In this document: positions 1-8,417 of the stretch, in pieces
How positions within the stretch are numbered: position 1 is the first letter of the stretch
Layout: each line of letters starts with the position of its first letter
DNA from: Scleromatobacter humisilvae
Lineage (GTDB): Bacteria; Pseudomonadota; Gammaproteobacteria; Burkholderiales; Burkholderiaceae_C
NCBI RefSeq assembly: GCF_023231945.1
Contig: NZ_JAJLJH010000001.1
Coordinates: 434,001 to 498,000 of the forward strand
Length of the DNA stretch: 64,000 bases
Direction of reading: 5' to 3'
Notes under the pieces: model-generated
What the model was told of the DNA's origin: nothing
Database searches by the model: none
What the model saw: only the letters and a program-made list of their open reading frames with translations
Translations under genes and position numbers: made by a program

Positions 1-1171
1 GCGCGACGGCCGTCCCGTGCCGCTCAAGCTCGAAGGCGACGCCGAGGCCGCGCCCTCCGAACGCGTGCTGGTGCTCTCGCAGGCCGAGGCGACGTACCGC
101 TTCCTGGACGTGCCGGCCGATGTCGTGCCGTCGGTGCTGCGCGATTTCTCCGCGCCCGTCCTCCTCGACGACGGCCTGACCGACGCCGACCGCCTGGTGC
201 TGCTCGCGCACGACACCGACCCCGTCAACCGCTGGGAGGCCGGCCAGCGCCTGGCGCTGTCGCAGCTGGTCGCCGCGATCACCGGCGACGGCACGCTGGC
301 GCTCAACGACGCCTACGTCGATGCGATGCGCGCCGTGCTGCGCGACCCATCGCTCGATCCGGCGTTCAAGGAGCTGGTGCTGACGCCGCCGTCGGAGGCC
401 TATGTCTCCGAGCAGCTGACCGTGCCGGTCGACCCGCAGCGCGTGCACGCGGTCTGCCAGCAGATGCAGGATCAACTGGCCGCGCGGCTGCACGACGACT
501 GGCTCGCCGCGTGGGACGCCAACCAGATCAGCGAAGGCTACAGCCCCGACGGCGCGCAGAGCGCCCGCCGCGCGCTGGCCAACCTGGCGCTGGCGATGCT
601 GGTGCGCGACGCGGCGCGCAGCGGCGACAGCGTCTGGCCCGGCAAGGCCTACCAGCGCTTCAAGGACGCCGGCAACATGACCGACCGCCTCGGCGCGCTC
701 GGCGCGCTGGTGGGCGCGCATTCGGAGCTGGCCACGCCGGCGCTGGCGCGCTTCCACGAGCTGTTCCAGAACGAGGCGCTGGTCGTCGACAAGTGGTTCG
801 GCCTGCAGGCGCGCGCCTCCGAGAAGGACGGCCGCGTGTTCGCCAAGGTCAAGGCGCTGCTGCAGCATCCCGACTTCTCGATGCACAACCCGAACCGCGT
901 GCGCAGCCTGCTGCTCGCGCTGTGCAACGGCAACCCGGCCGCGTTCCATCGCCCCGACGCGAAGGGCTACGTGTTCTGGGCCGAGAAGGTCGTCGAGCTC
1001 GACGCGATCAACCCGCAGGTCGCCTCGCGCCTCGCGCGCGCACTCGACCGCTGGCGCAACCTGGCCGAGCCGTACCGCGGCGCGGCGCGCGAGGCGATCG
1101 CGCGCGTGGCCGCGAAGACGGATCTGAGCCCCGACGTGCGCGAGGTCGTCGACCGCGCGCTGAAGGACTGA
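1..1171 (+). CDS. pepN: Aminopeptidase N (3' part)
   Basis: C-terminal part of an M1 family zinc aminopeptidase, which removes N-terminal residues from peptides in the cytoplasm. The reading frame is open to the left edge, so the catalytic domain (HExxH) lies outside the window. What is visible is the DUF3458 beta-sandwich and the ARM-like helical C-terminal domain of the E. coli-type PepN, including the family-typical stretch [20 protein letters not shown] near the end. The gene ends at TGA 1169-1171 and is followed at once by a hairpin. Assignment to PepN is firm; activity cannot be judged from this fragment. Confidence 0.93.
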   Translation, partial: RDGRPVPLKLEGDAEAAPSERVLVLSQAEATYRFLDVPADVVPSVLRDFSAPVLLDDGLTDADRLVLLAHDTDPVNRWEAGQRLALSQLVAAITGDGTLALNDAYVDAMRAVLRDPSLDPAFKELVLTPPSEAYVSEQLTVPVDPQRVHAVCQQMQDQLAARLHDDWLAAWDANQISEGYSPDGAQSARRALANLALAMLVRDAARSGDSVWPGKAYQRFKDAGNMTDRLGALGALVGAHSELATPALARFHELFQNEALVVDKWFGLQARASEKDGRVFAKVKALLQHPDFSMHNPNRVRSLLLALCNGNPAAFHRPDAKGYVFWAEKVVELDAINPQVASRLARALDRWRNLAEPYRGAAREAIARVAAKTDLSPDVREVVDRALKD

Positions 1172-1179
1172 CACTTGCC

Positions 1180-1206
1180 AACCGGGTCGCACGCGCGACC
1201 CGGTTT
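1180..1206 (+). terminator. Rho-independent-like terminator after pepN
   Basis: An 11-bp perfect inverted repeat (1180-1190 with 1195-1205) closes a 4-base loop and ends in TTT, starting 8 bases after the pepN stop. The T run is short, so this is a weak-to-moderate intrinsic terminator. Confidence 0.65.
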
Positions 1207-1220
1207 CGCATCGGACGACC

Positions 1221-1257
1221 GTTGCGCATGCGCGCGTCACGCGCGCGCATGCGCAAC
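1221..1257. repeat. Long GC-rich hairpin upstream of fbp
   Basis: A perfect 16-bp inverted repeat (1221-1236 with 1242-1257) with a 5-base loop. Its centre carries the 15-base core CGCGCGTCACGCGCG, which is also present at 4158-4172 and 41721-41735. It sits between the pepN terminator and the fbp ribosome-binding region. It could be a second terminator, an mRNA-stability hairpin or a REP-like element. Confidence 0.6.
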
Positions 1258-1286
1258 GACCGAATCCATCACATCCAGGAATCGAC

Positions 1287-2300
1287 ATGCCCAAGAAGAT
1301 CAGCCTCACCCAGTACCTCGTCGAGCAGCAGCGCGAGCACGGGCGCATCCCGTCGCAGCTTCGCCTGCTGATCGAGGTGGTCGCGCGCGCCTGCAAGCAC
1401 ATCGCGATCGCCGTCAACAAGGGCGCGCTCGGCGACGTCATGGGCTCGGCCGGCTCGGAGAACGTGCAGGGCGAGGTGCAGAAGAAGCTGGACATCATCT
1501 CCAACGAGGTGCTGATCGAGGCCAACGAATGGGGCGGGCACCTGGCCGCGATGGCGTCGGAGGAGATGGACACCATCCACGTCGTGCCCAACCGCTATCC
1601 GCAGGGCGAGTACCTGCTGCTGTTCGACCCGCTGGACGGCTCCTCCAACATCGACGTCAACGTGTCGATCGGCACCATCTTCTCGGTGTTGAAGAAGGTC
1701 GGCCACCACCACGGCGTGGACGAGTCGGACTTCCTGCAGGCCGGCAAGAACCAGGTCGCCGCGGGCTACTGCATCTACGGCTCGCAGACGATGCTGGTGC
1801 TGACGGTGGGCGACGGCGTGGCGATGTTCACGCTCGACCGCGAGATGGGCTCGTGGGTGCTGACGTCCGAGAACGTGCAGATCCCGGCCGACACGAAGGA
1901 GTTCGCGATCAACATGTCCAACCAGCGCCACTGGGCGCCGCCGGTCACGCGCTACATCGACGAGTGCCTGCAGGGCAAGGACGGCCCGCGCGGCAAGGAC
2001 TTCAACATGCGCTGGGTCGCCTCGATGGTGGCCGACGTGCACCGCATCCTGAGCCGCGGCGGCGTCTTCATGTACCCGTGGGACAAGCGCGAGCCCGAGA
2101 AGGCGGGCAAGCTGCGCCTGCTGTACGAGGCCAACCCGATGAGCTTCCTGGTCGAACAGGCCGGCGGCATGGCCACCAACGGCAGGCAGCGCATCATGGA
2201 CCTGCAGCCGACCAGGCTGCACGAGCGCGTGGCGGTGTTCCTGGGCTCGAAGAACGAGGTGGAGCGGGCGACGGCATACCACGCCGAGTCCGACGCCTGA
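1287..2300 (+). CDS. fbp: Fructose-1,6-bisphosphatase class I
   Basis: Hydrolyses fructose-1,6-bisphosphate to fructose-6-phosphate in gluconeogenesis (and in the Calvin cycle where present). The 337-residue protein has the class I FBPase metal/phosphate motif [20 protein letters not shown] around residues 112-131 and the substrate-binding region with [16 protein letters not shown] followed by GGVFMYPWD. Length is normal for the family. The start ATG at 1287 gives the typical N-terminus [11 protein letters not shown]. The stop TGA overlaps the ATG of the next gene by one base, so the two are translationally coupled. Confidence 0.97.
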   Translation: MPKKISLTQYLVEQQREHGRIPSQLRLLIEVVARACKHIAIAVNKGALGDVMGSAGSENVQGEVQKKLDIISNEVLIEANEWGGHLAAMASEEMDTIHVVPNRYPQGEYLLLFDPLDGSSNIDVNVSIGTIFSVLKKVGHHHGVDESDFLQAGKNQVAAGYCIYGSQTMLVLTVGDGVAMFTLDREMGSWVLTSENVQIPADTKEFAINMSNQRHWAPPVTRYIDECLQGKDGPRGKDFNMRWVASMVADVHRILSRGGVFMYPWDKREPEKAGKLRLLYEANPMSFLVEQAGGMATNGRQRIMDLQPTRLHERVAVFLGSKNEVERATAYHAESDA

Positions 2301-3073
2301 TGCGCGGCCCGCGGAGTCGCGCCGCCGGGCTGGCGCTCGCGCTGGCGGTCGCGCTGCCTGTCTTCGCGCAGGATCCGGGCGGTCGGCCCTGGCCGCCGGC
2401 CACGGTGCGCATCTTCCCCATCGCCGGCACCGACACGGTCGGCTCGATGACGCTCGTCGAGCGCGAACATCGCCTCGCCGTCGATCTCAAGCTGACGCAG
2501 TTGCCCGCGAACCAGCCGTTCACGCTGCACTTCGCCGACGAAGGTCGCTGCTACGCGGGCCCGGACGCCGCGCCGGCTGCACACGCCTTCGTGATCGCGC
2601 TGCCCGAGCTGCGGGCCGATGCGAGCGGCGCGGCCACGGTGCACGTCGTGCTCGAAAGCCTGACGCTGGAGCCCGGCACGGGCTCGATCGCGCGCTACCC
2701 GGTGGGCATCTACACCGACGCCTCGCACGGCGGCACGGCGCTGGCCTGCGGCAACGTCAGCCTCAACCGGACGATCACGACCAACGTGATGCCCGGCCCG
2801 GCGGCCTCGCTGGACGACGCGCGCGCCTGCATGGATTCGGACGATCGCATCGTGACGCTCGACCGTCGCCGCGACGCCGACGACGTCGCCGTCGACGCGT
2901 CCCGCACGGCCGACGAGCGGCTCGCGGCGCGGCAGGTCCAGGCCACGCATGAGGCGCAGCTCCAGGCCTATCTGAAAACGCACGACCAGGTTTGCGGCAA
3001 GCTGCGCATCGGCGCGCGCGAACGCGCCGCGGTGCTCGCGGAACGCGCGGCGGCCGCGAGCGCGGCACGGTAA
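2300..3073 (+). CDS. Exported protein with degenerate Cu/Zn-SOD-like domain
   Basis: A 257-residue protein with an N-terminal signal peptide (about residues 1-23, ending PVFAQ). Residues about 30-155 look like the Cu/Zn superoxide dismutase beta-barrel: an FTLHF strand where SodC has FHVHE, then GRCYAGPDAAPAAHAF, then LPELRADASGAATV (compare SodC LPxLxADxxG), and a closing GTALACGNV (compare RFACGVI). The histidine metal ligands are mostly missing, so enzymatic SOD activity is unlikely. The last 100 residues are charged and helical with no recognised domain. It is translationally coupled to fbp. The SOD resemblance is my reading of motifs and could be a general beta-sandwich similarity. Confidence 0.6.
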   Translation: MRGPRSRAAGLALALAVALPVFAQDPGGRPWPPATVRIFPIAGTDTVGSMTLVEREHRLAVDLKLTQLPANQPFTLHFADEGRCYAGPDAAPAAHAFVIALPELRADASGAATVHVVLESLTLEPGTGSIARYPVGIYTDASHGGTALACGNVSLNRTITTNVMPGPAASLDDARACMDSDDRIVTLDRRRDADDVAVDASRTADERLAARQVQATHEAQLQAYLKTHDQVCGKLRIGARERAAVLAERAAAASAAR

Positions 3074-3099
3074 GAAGCGACGCGCCGACGATCCGCTCG

Positions 3100-3978
3100 T
3101 CAGCCGTTCGCGGGCAGGCATGCAACGAGCGTCAGCAATCGCTCCGTCAACGCCGTCGACGCCGTCGTCATCGGCGCGCGCAGCTCGTTCGCGCACTCGC
3201 CGCGTGCCGCCAGCAAGGCCTTGACCGGCCCCGGGCTCGGCTCCTCGAACAGGCCCGCGGTCAACGGCTTGAGCTGGCGCCACAAGGTGCGGCCCGTCGC
3301 GAGATCGCCGCGCGCGAGCGCCGCGTCGAAGGCGACGAACAGATCGGTGCGCACGTGCGCGCTCGCGGCGATCGCGCCGGCGCCGCCGAGGCAGCGCGTC
3401 GAGAACCACTCGTTGTCGTTGCCGCACAGCACCTGCAGCCGGCCGTCGGCGATCAGGGCTTCGGTCTGCTCGACGCGGCCGCCGCAATCCTTCAGAGCGA
3501 CGACGTTGGTGTGCGCCGCCAGCGCGAGCAACGTGGCCAGCTCGATGCGCACGCCGGTGCGGGCCGGGATGTCGTAGACGACCAGCGGGGCGGGCGCGGC
3601 GTCGGCGATCGTCGTGAAGAACGCCCGCAGCGCATCCTGCGACGGCCGCAGGTACGGCGGCGCGGTCACCATGAACGCCGCGGGCGCGTGGCGCGCCGCG
3701 GCGTCGATGCGGCGCAGCACCTCGTCGGCCGTCGTGCCCGACGCGCCCATGACCAGCGGCAGCGACGTGTTCGCTTTGACGGTGCCGAGCACGGCGACGC
3801 GCTCGTCGTCGGCCAGCAGCGGCGCCTCGCCGGTCGTCGCGCAGACGACGAAGCCGGCGACGCCGTCGGCCGCCAGGCGCCTGACGAGCGCGGCGAGCGC
3901 CTCGTGGTCGACGCGACGGTCGCGGAACGGGGTGACGATGGGGATCCAGACCCCGGAGAAATCGATGGTGCGGCTCAC
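3100..3978 (-). CDS. dapA: DapA-family aldolase (4-hydroxy-tetrahydrodipicolinate synthase-like)
   Basis: A class I (Schiff-base) aldolase of the DHDPS/NAL superfamily. True DapA condenses pyruvate with aspartate semialdehyde in lysine/diaminopimelate synthesis. The 292-residue protein shows the family TTGE motif (ATTGEAPLL, about residue 47), the catalytic tyrosine in YDIPARTG (about 134) and the Schiff-base lysine in ALKDCGG (about 162). Start is GTG at 3978 with AAAGGAAA upstream. It stands alone, away from lysA in this window. Many paralogues act on other keto acids, so the exact substrate is inferred. Confidence 0.82.
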   Translation of the reverse strand: MSRTIDFSGVWIPIVTPFRDRRVDHEALAALVRRLAADGVAGFVVCATTGEAPLLADDERVAVLGTVKANTSLPLVMGASGTTADEVLRRIDAAARHAPAAFMVTAPPYLRPSQDALRAFFTTIADAAPAPLVVYDIPARTGVRIELATLLALAAHTNVVALKDCGGRVEQTEALIADGRLQVLCGNDNEWFSTRCLGGAGAIAASAHVRTDLFVAFDAALARGDLATGRTLWRQLKPLTAGLFEEPSPGPVKALLAARGECANELRAPMTTASTALTERLLTLVACLPANG

Positions 3979-4152
3979 GCAGGTTTCCTTTCTTCAACGA
4001 CCGGACAGGATCGTCGTCGAAATGAGCGCGCAACGCAGGCGAAGTTCGTGAGTCTTTCTTCCGGGAGCCCTGGGTCGCCGTCGCTCATCTGAACGACGGC
4101 ACCGCGGCCCCGGTCAGACGAGCAACGGCTTTTTCGCTTTGACCGAACCAGC

Positions 4153-4183
4153 GCACGCGCGCGTCACGCGCGAGGGCGCGTGC
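4153..4183. repeat. GC-rich nested hairpin with shared 15-base core
   Basis: An outer 8-bp inverted repeat (4153-4160 with 4176-4183) encloses the core CGCGCGTCACGCGCG at 4158-4172, identical to cores at 1231-1245 and 41721-41735. It lies between the dapA-like gene start and the end of the minus-strand aldo/keto reductase, so it may terminate nothing obvious and may instead be a REP-like element. Confidence 0.45.
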
Positions 4184-4223
4184 GATGCGGTGGCGAGGCT
4201 TCGGGTCATGGCCGGATGTTAGC

Positions 4224-5249
<1,026 letters not shown>

Positions 5250-5389
5250 GTCCATCTCCTTGGGAAGACGGCGAGGATAGGTCGGTTCGCTAAACCCTTG
5301 TCGGCGGGGAGGTGGCGGCAGTCCAGGCTTTCGATTTCGAGGTCCGGAAATGGCCAGTCCCCGTCGTCGAGCCTCGCCACAATGCACGC

Positions 5390-6280
5390 ATGACCCTCGC
5401 CAGCCTCGTCCGCCTGCTCGCGCTGTCCGCCATCTGGGGCGCGTCGTTCCTGTTCATGCGCATGGGCGCACCGGTGCTGGGGCCGGTGCTTCTGATCGGC
5501 CTGCGCGTGCTGCTCGCGGCGCTGTTCCTCGCCGCCGTCGGCGCCGTGCTGCGCAAGCCGCTGGACGCGCGGCGCAACGCCGGGCACTACCTCGTGCTGG
5601 GCCTGTTCAACTCCGCCCTGCCCTTCCTGCTGTTCGCGTTCGCGGCGCGCACGCTGTCGGCCTCGCTGCTGTCCATCCTCAACGCGACGGCGCCGATCTG
5701 GGGCGCGGTCATCGGCGCGGTGTGGACGCGCACGGCCCTGTCGGCGAAGTCGCTGCTGGGCCTGGCGCTCGGCGTGGCGGGCGTCGCGCTGCTGGTCGGC
5801 TTCGATCCGGGCACGCTGCGCGAGGGCGCGCCGCTCGCGATCGCGCTGGGCCTGGCGGCCACGTTCTCGTACGGCGTCGCCACCAACTACGCGAAGTCGG
5901 CGAAGAAGGTCGAGCCCTTCGCCAACGCGCACGGCAGCATGTGGGGCGCGACGCTGCTGATCGCGCCGGCCGTGCCCTTCGCGCCGCCGGCGGCGATGCC
6001 GACGCTGACGATCGCGCTCGCGGTGCTCGCGCTCGGCGTGCTGTGCAGCGGCATCGCCTACCTGCTGTACTTCCGCCTGATCGCCGACATCGGCGCCGCC
6101 TCCGCGCTGACCGTCACGTTCCTGGTGCCCGTGTTCGGCGTGCTGTGGGGACACCTGTTCCTCGGCGAACCGCTCGGCTGGAACACGCTCGCGGGCGCGG
6201 CCATCGTGATCGCCGGGACGGCCCTGGTGACGGGCTTCAGCGCGGCGTCGCTGTTCAGGCGCGCGGGCGTCGCGGCCTGA
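5390..6280 (+). CDS. DMT (EamA) family transporter
   Basis: An inner-membrane exporter of the drug/metabolite superfamily, 296 residues with ten predicted transmembrane helices formed by two EamA repeats. The first starts at LVRLLALSAIWGASFLFMRM, the classic WGxxF signature; the second starts near LAIALGLAATFSYGVATNY. Start is ATG 5390. Substrate is unknown. It is divergent from the aldo/keto reductase. Confidence 0.88.
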   Translation: MTLASLVRLLALSAIWGASFLFMRMGAPVLGPVLLIGLRVLLAALFLAAVGAVLRKPLDARRNAGHYLVLGLFNSALPFLLFAFAARTLSASLLSILNATAPIWGAVIGAVWTRTALSAKSLLGLALGVAGVALLVGFDPGTLREGAPLAIALGLAATFSYGVATNYAKSAKKVEPFANAHGSMWGATLLIAPAVPFAPPAAMPTLTIALAVLALGVLCSGIAYLLYFRLIADIGAASALTVTFLVPVFGVLWGHLFLGEPLGWNTLAGAAIVIAGTALVTGFSAASLFRRAGVAA

Positions 6281-6355
6281 CAGCCGGCGCCCCGAGGCGC
6301 ACAATCCCCGCCCACGGACGGCCTTTTCGGGCCGCGTTCGACAGGACGAGCCGCC

Positions 6356-7237
6356 ATGCCATCCACCCGTCCCGCGATCTCCCGACGCCACGTGTGCGCG
6401 AGCCTCCTGTTCGCGTCGACCTTGGCGCCTGCCGCCGCCGCGCCGCCGCCCGCGAGCTATCTCGACCGGCTGCGCCGGTTCAGGTCGAACCTGGTCCTGC
6501 ACGGGCCGGCGCCGCAGGACTTCAAGCCGTCGACCCCGCCGGCCGGCGTGCGCGAGATCGTGTATCCATCCGGGTCGCTGTCGCTCAAGGCATGGGTCGC
6601 CCTGCCGCCGGGGGCGTCGCCCTCCAGCAAGGTGCCCGGCGTGGTGTTCTTCCACGGCGGCTTCGCGTTCGCGGCCGGCGATTTCGACGCCGCGCGCCCG
6701 TTCCTCGACGCCGGCTTCGCGCTGCTGTGCCCGATGCTGCGCGCGGAGAACGGCAACCCCGGCAGCTTCGAGCTGCTGCTCGGCGAGATCGACGATGCGA
6801 AGGCCGCCGTCGCCTGGCTCGCGCAGCAGCCCGAGGTCGACGCGTCGCGCCTCTACACGTTCGGCCACAGCATCGGCGGAGTGGTGTCGGCGTTGCTGTC
6901 GCTGCATCCGGTGGGCATCCGCCACGGCGGCAGCTCCGGCGGCCTGTTCGGCACGCGCATGTTCGACGCCGACTGGATGAAGCCGCGCATTCCCTTCGCC
7001 GGCAGCAACCCCGACGAACGCGAGCTGCGCGTGCTGGTCGGCAACGTGCCCTGGATGCAGCACCCGCACCACGCCTGGGTCGGCGAAGGCGATGCGCTGC
7101 AGGACGGCGACCTGGCCGCGCGCGAGCCCCAGTCCGAGCCCCGCTTGAGCGTCACGCGGATGGCGGGCGACCACTTCACGTCGTTCGGGCCGTCGCTGGC
7201 GGCCTACGTCGACATCGTCAAGGCGGACCGGTCATGA
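6356..7237 (+). CDS. Exported alpha/beta hydrolase (dienelactone hydrolase/peptidase S9-like)
   Basis: A 293-residue serine hydrolase. The N-terminus has a twin-arginine-like signal (SRRHVC followed by a hydrophobic stretch ending APAAAA), suggesting Tat export. The fold shows the oxyanion region VVFFHGGFAFAAG, the nucleophile elbow FGHSIGG (about residue 170) and a late His in GDHFTSF. Substrate is unknown. Its TGA overlaps the ATG of the following VOC gene (ATGA), so these genes form an operon with the crotonase after it. Confidence 0.8.
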   Translation: MPSTRPAISRRHVCASLLFASTLAPAAAAPPPASYLDRLRRFRSNLVLHGPAPQDFKPSTPPAGVREIVYPSGSLSLKAWVALPPGASPSSKVPGVVFFHGGFAFAAGDFDAARPFLDAGFALLCPMLRAENGNPGSFELLLGEIDDAKAAVAWLAQQPEVDASRLYTFGHSIGGVVSALLSLHPVGIRHGGSSGGLFGTRMFDADWMKPRIPFAGSNPDERELRVLVGNVPWMQHPHHAWVGEGDALQDGDLAAREPQSEPRLSVTRMAGDHFTSFGPSLAAYVDIVKADRS

Positions 7238-7590
7238 TCTTCGGCGCCCACGTCATCGTCTACAGCCAGGACGCGGAAGCCGACCGCGCCTTCCTGCGCG
7301 ACGTCCTCGGCTTCCAGGGCGTGGACGCCGGCCACGGCTGGTTGATCTTCGCGCTGCCGCCCGCGGAACTCGCGGTGCATCCCGCCGACGCGAACGACCG
7401 CCACGAGCTGTACCTGATGTGCGACGACCTTGCCCGCGAGATGCAGTCGCTGGCCGCCAAGGGCGTGGCGTGTTCGCCGGTGCAGGAGGCGCGCTGGGGC
7501 TCGATCACGACGCTGCGGCTGCCCGGCGGCGGCGAGGTCGGCCTCTACCAGCCGCGCCATCCGATGGCGATCGCCGGGCCGGCGGCATGA
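7234..7590 (+). CDS. VOC (glyoxalase-like) family protein
   Basis: A 118-residue single vicinal-oxygen-chelate unit. VOC proteins are dioxygenases, isomerases or resistance proteins that dimerise around a metal. The sequence has the expected beta-alpha-beta-beta-beta pattern, with GAHVIVYSQDAEADRAFLRD at the start and a late Glu-containing strand (GGGEVGLYQP). It overlaps both neighbours by 4 bases (ATGA), so it is translated with the hydrolase and the crotonase. Function is unknown. Confidence 0.85.
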   Translation: MIFGAHVIVYSQDAEADRAFLRDVLGFQGVDAGHGWLIFALPPAELAVHPADANDRHELYLMCDDLAREMQSLAAKGVACSPVQEARWGSITTLRLPGGGEVGLYQPRHPMAIAGPAA

Positions 7591-8372
7591 CGGTCCGCCT
7601 CGACATCGACGGCCCGGTCGCCACGGTCACTCTCCATCGGCCGGACTGCCGCAACGCGGTCGACGGCCCGACCGCCGCCCGCCTGCGCGAGGCCTTCGAA
7701 GCCTTCGAGGCCGACGACGCGCTCGCGGTGCTGGTGCTGACCGGCGGCGGCGGCCAGTTCTGCGCCGGCGCCGACCTCAAGGCGATGGCCGATCCGGCGC
7801 GGCGCAACGTCGTCGAGCCCACCGGCACGGCGCCGGGGCCGATGGGGCCGACGCGCATGGCCTTCACCAAGCCCGTCATCGCCGCGATCGAGGGACACGC
7901 GGTGGCCGGCGGGCTCGAACTCGCGCTGATGTGCGACCTGCGTGTCGCGGCCCGCGGCGCGGTGTTCGGCGTGTTCTGCCGCCGCTGGGGCGTGCCGCTG
8001 ATCGACGGCGGCACCGTGCGCCTGCCGCGCATCGTCGGCGAAGGCCGGGCGCTCGACATGATCCTGACCGGCCGCGCGGTGGACGCGCACGAGGCGCTGT
8101 CGTTCGGCCTCGTCAACCGCGTCGTCGAGGACGGCCTCGCGCTCGCGGCGGCGCAGGCGCTGGCCGCGGAGATCGCGGCGTTCCCCCAGGCCTGCCTGCG
8201 CGCGGATCGCGCGTCGGCGCTGTCGCAATGGGACCGCACGCTGGCCGACGCGCTGCGGGCCGAGGGCGCGCGCGGCTTCGACGTCGTGGCCTCGGAAGGA
8301 CTCGCCGGCGTGCAGCGCTTCACCGAGGGCGCGGGCCGGCATGGCGAGGCGGCGGCGCGACGACGGGATTGA
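7587..8372 (+). CDS. Crotonase/enoyl-CoA hydratase-family protein
   Basis: A 261-residue crotonase-fold protein. The oxyanion-hole motifs are visible: GGQFCAGADLKAM (about residue 60) and AIEGHAVAGGLELAL (about 100). By alignment with classical enoyl-CoA hydratase, the two catalytic glutamates appear replaced (Cys in FGVFCRRWG, Asp in RALDMILTG), while the subfamily motif WGVPLIDGGTVRLPR is intact. It is therefore probably not a standard hydratase; another CoA-ester reaction is likelier. Last gene of the overlapping trio. Confidence 0.82.
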   Translation: MTVRLDIDGPVATVTLHRPDCRNAVDGPTAARLREAFEAFEADDALAVLVLTGGGGQFCAGADLKAMADPARRNVVEPTGTAPGPMGPTRMAFTKPVIAAIEGHAVAGGLELALMCDLRVAARGAVFGVFCRRWGVPLIDGGTVRLPRIVGEGRALDMILTGRAVDAHEALSFGLVNRVVEDGLALAAAQALAAEIAAFPQACLRADRASALSQWDRTLADALRAEGARGFDVVASEGLAGVQRFTEGAGRHGEAAARRRD

Positions 8373-8417
8373 CCTGTAAAGTCGCGCGAGCCTTCACTTC
8401 GCCATCCACGCTCGCCG

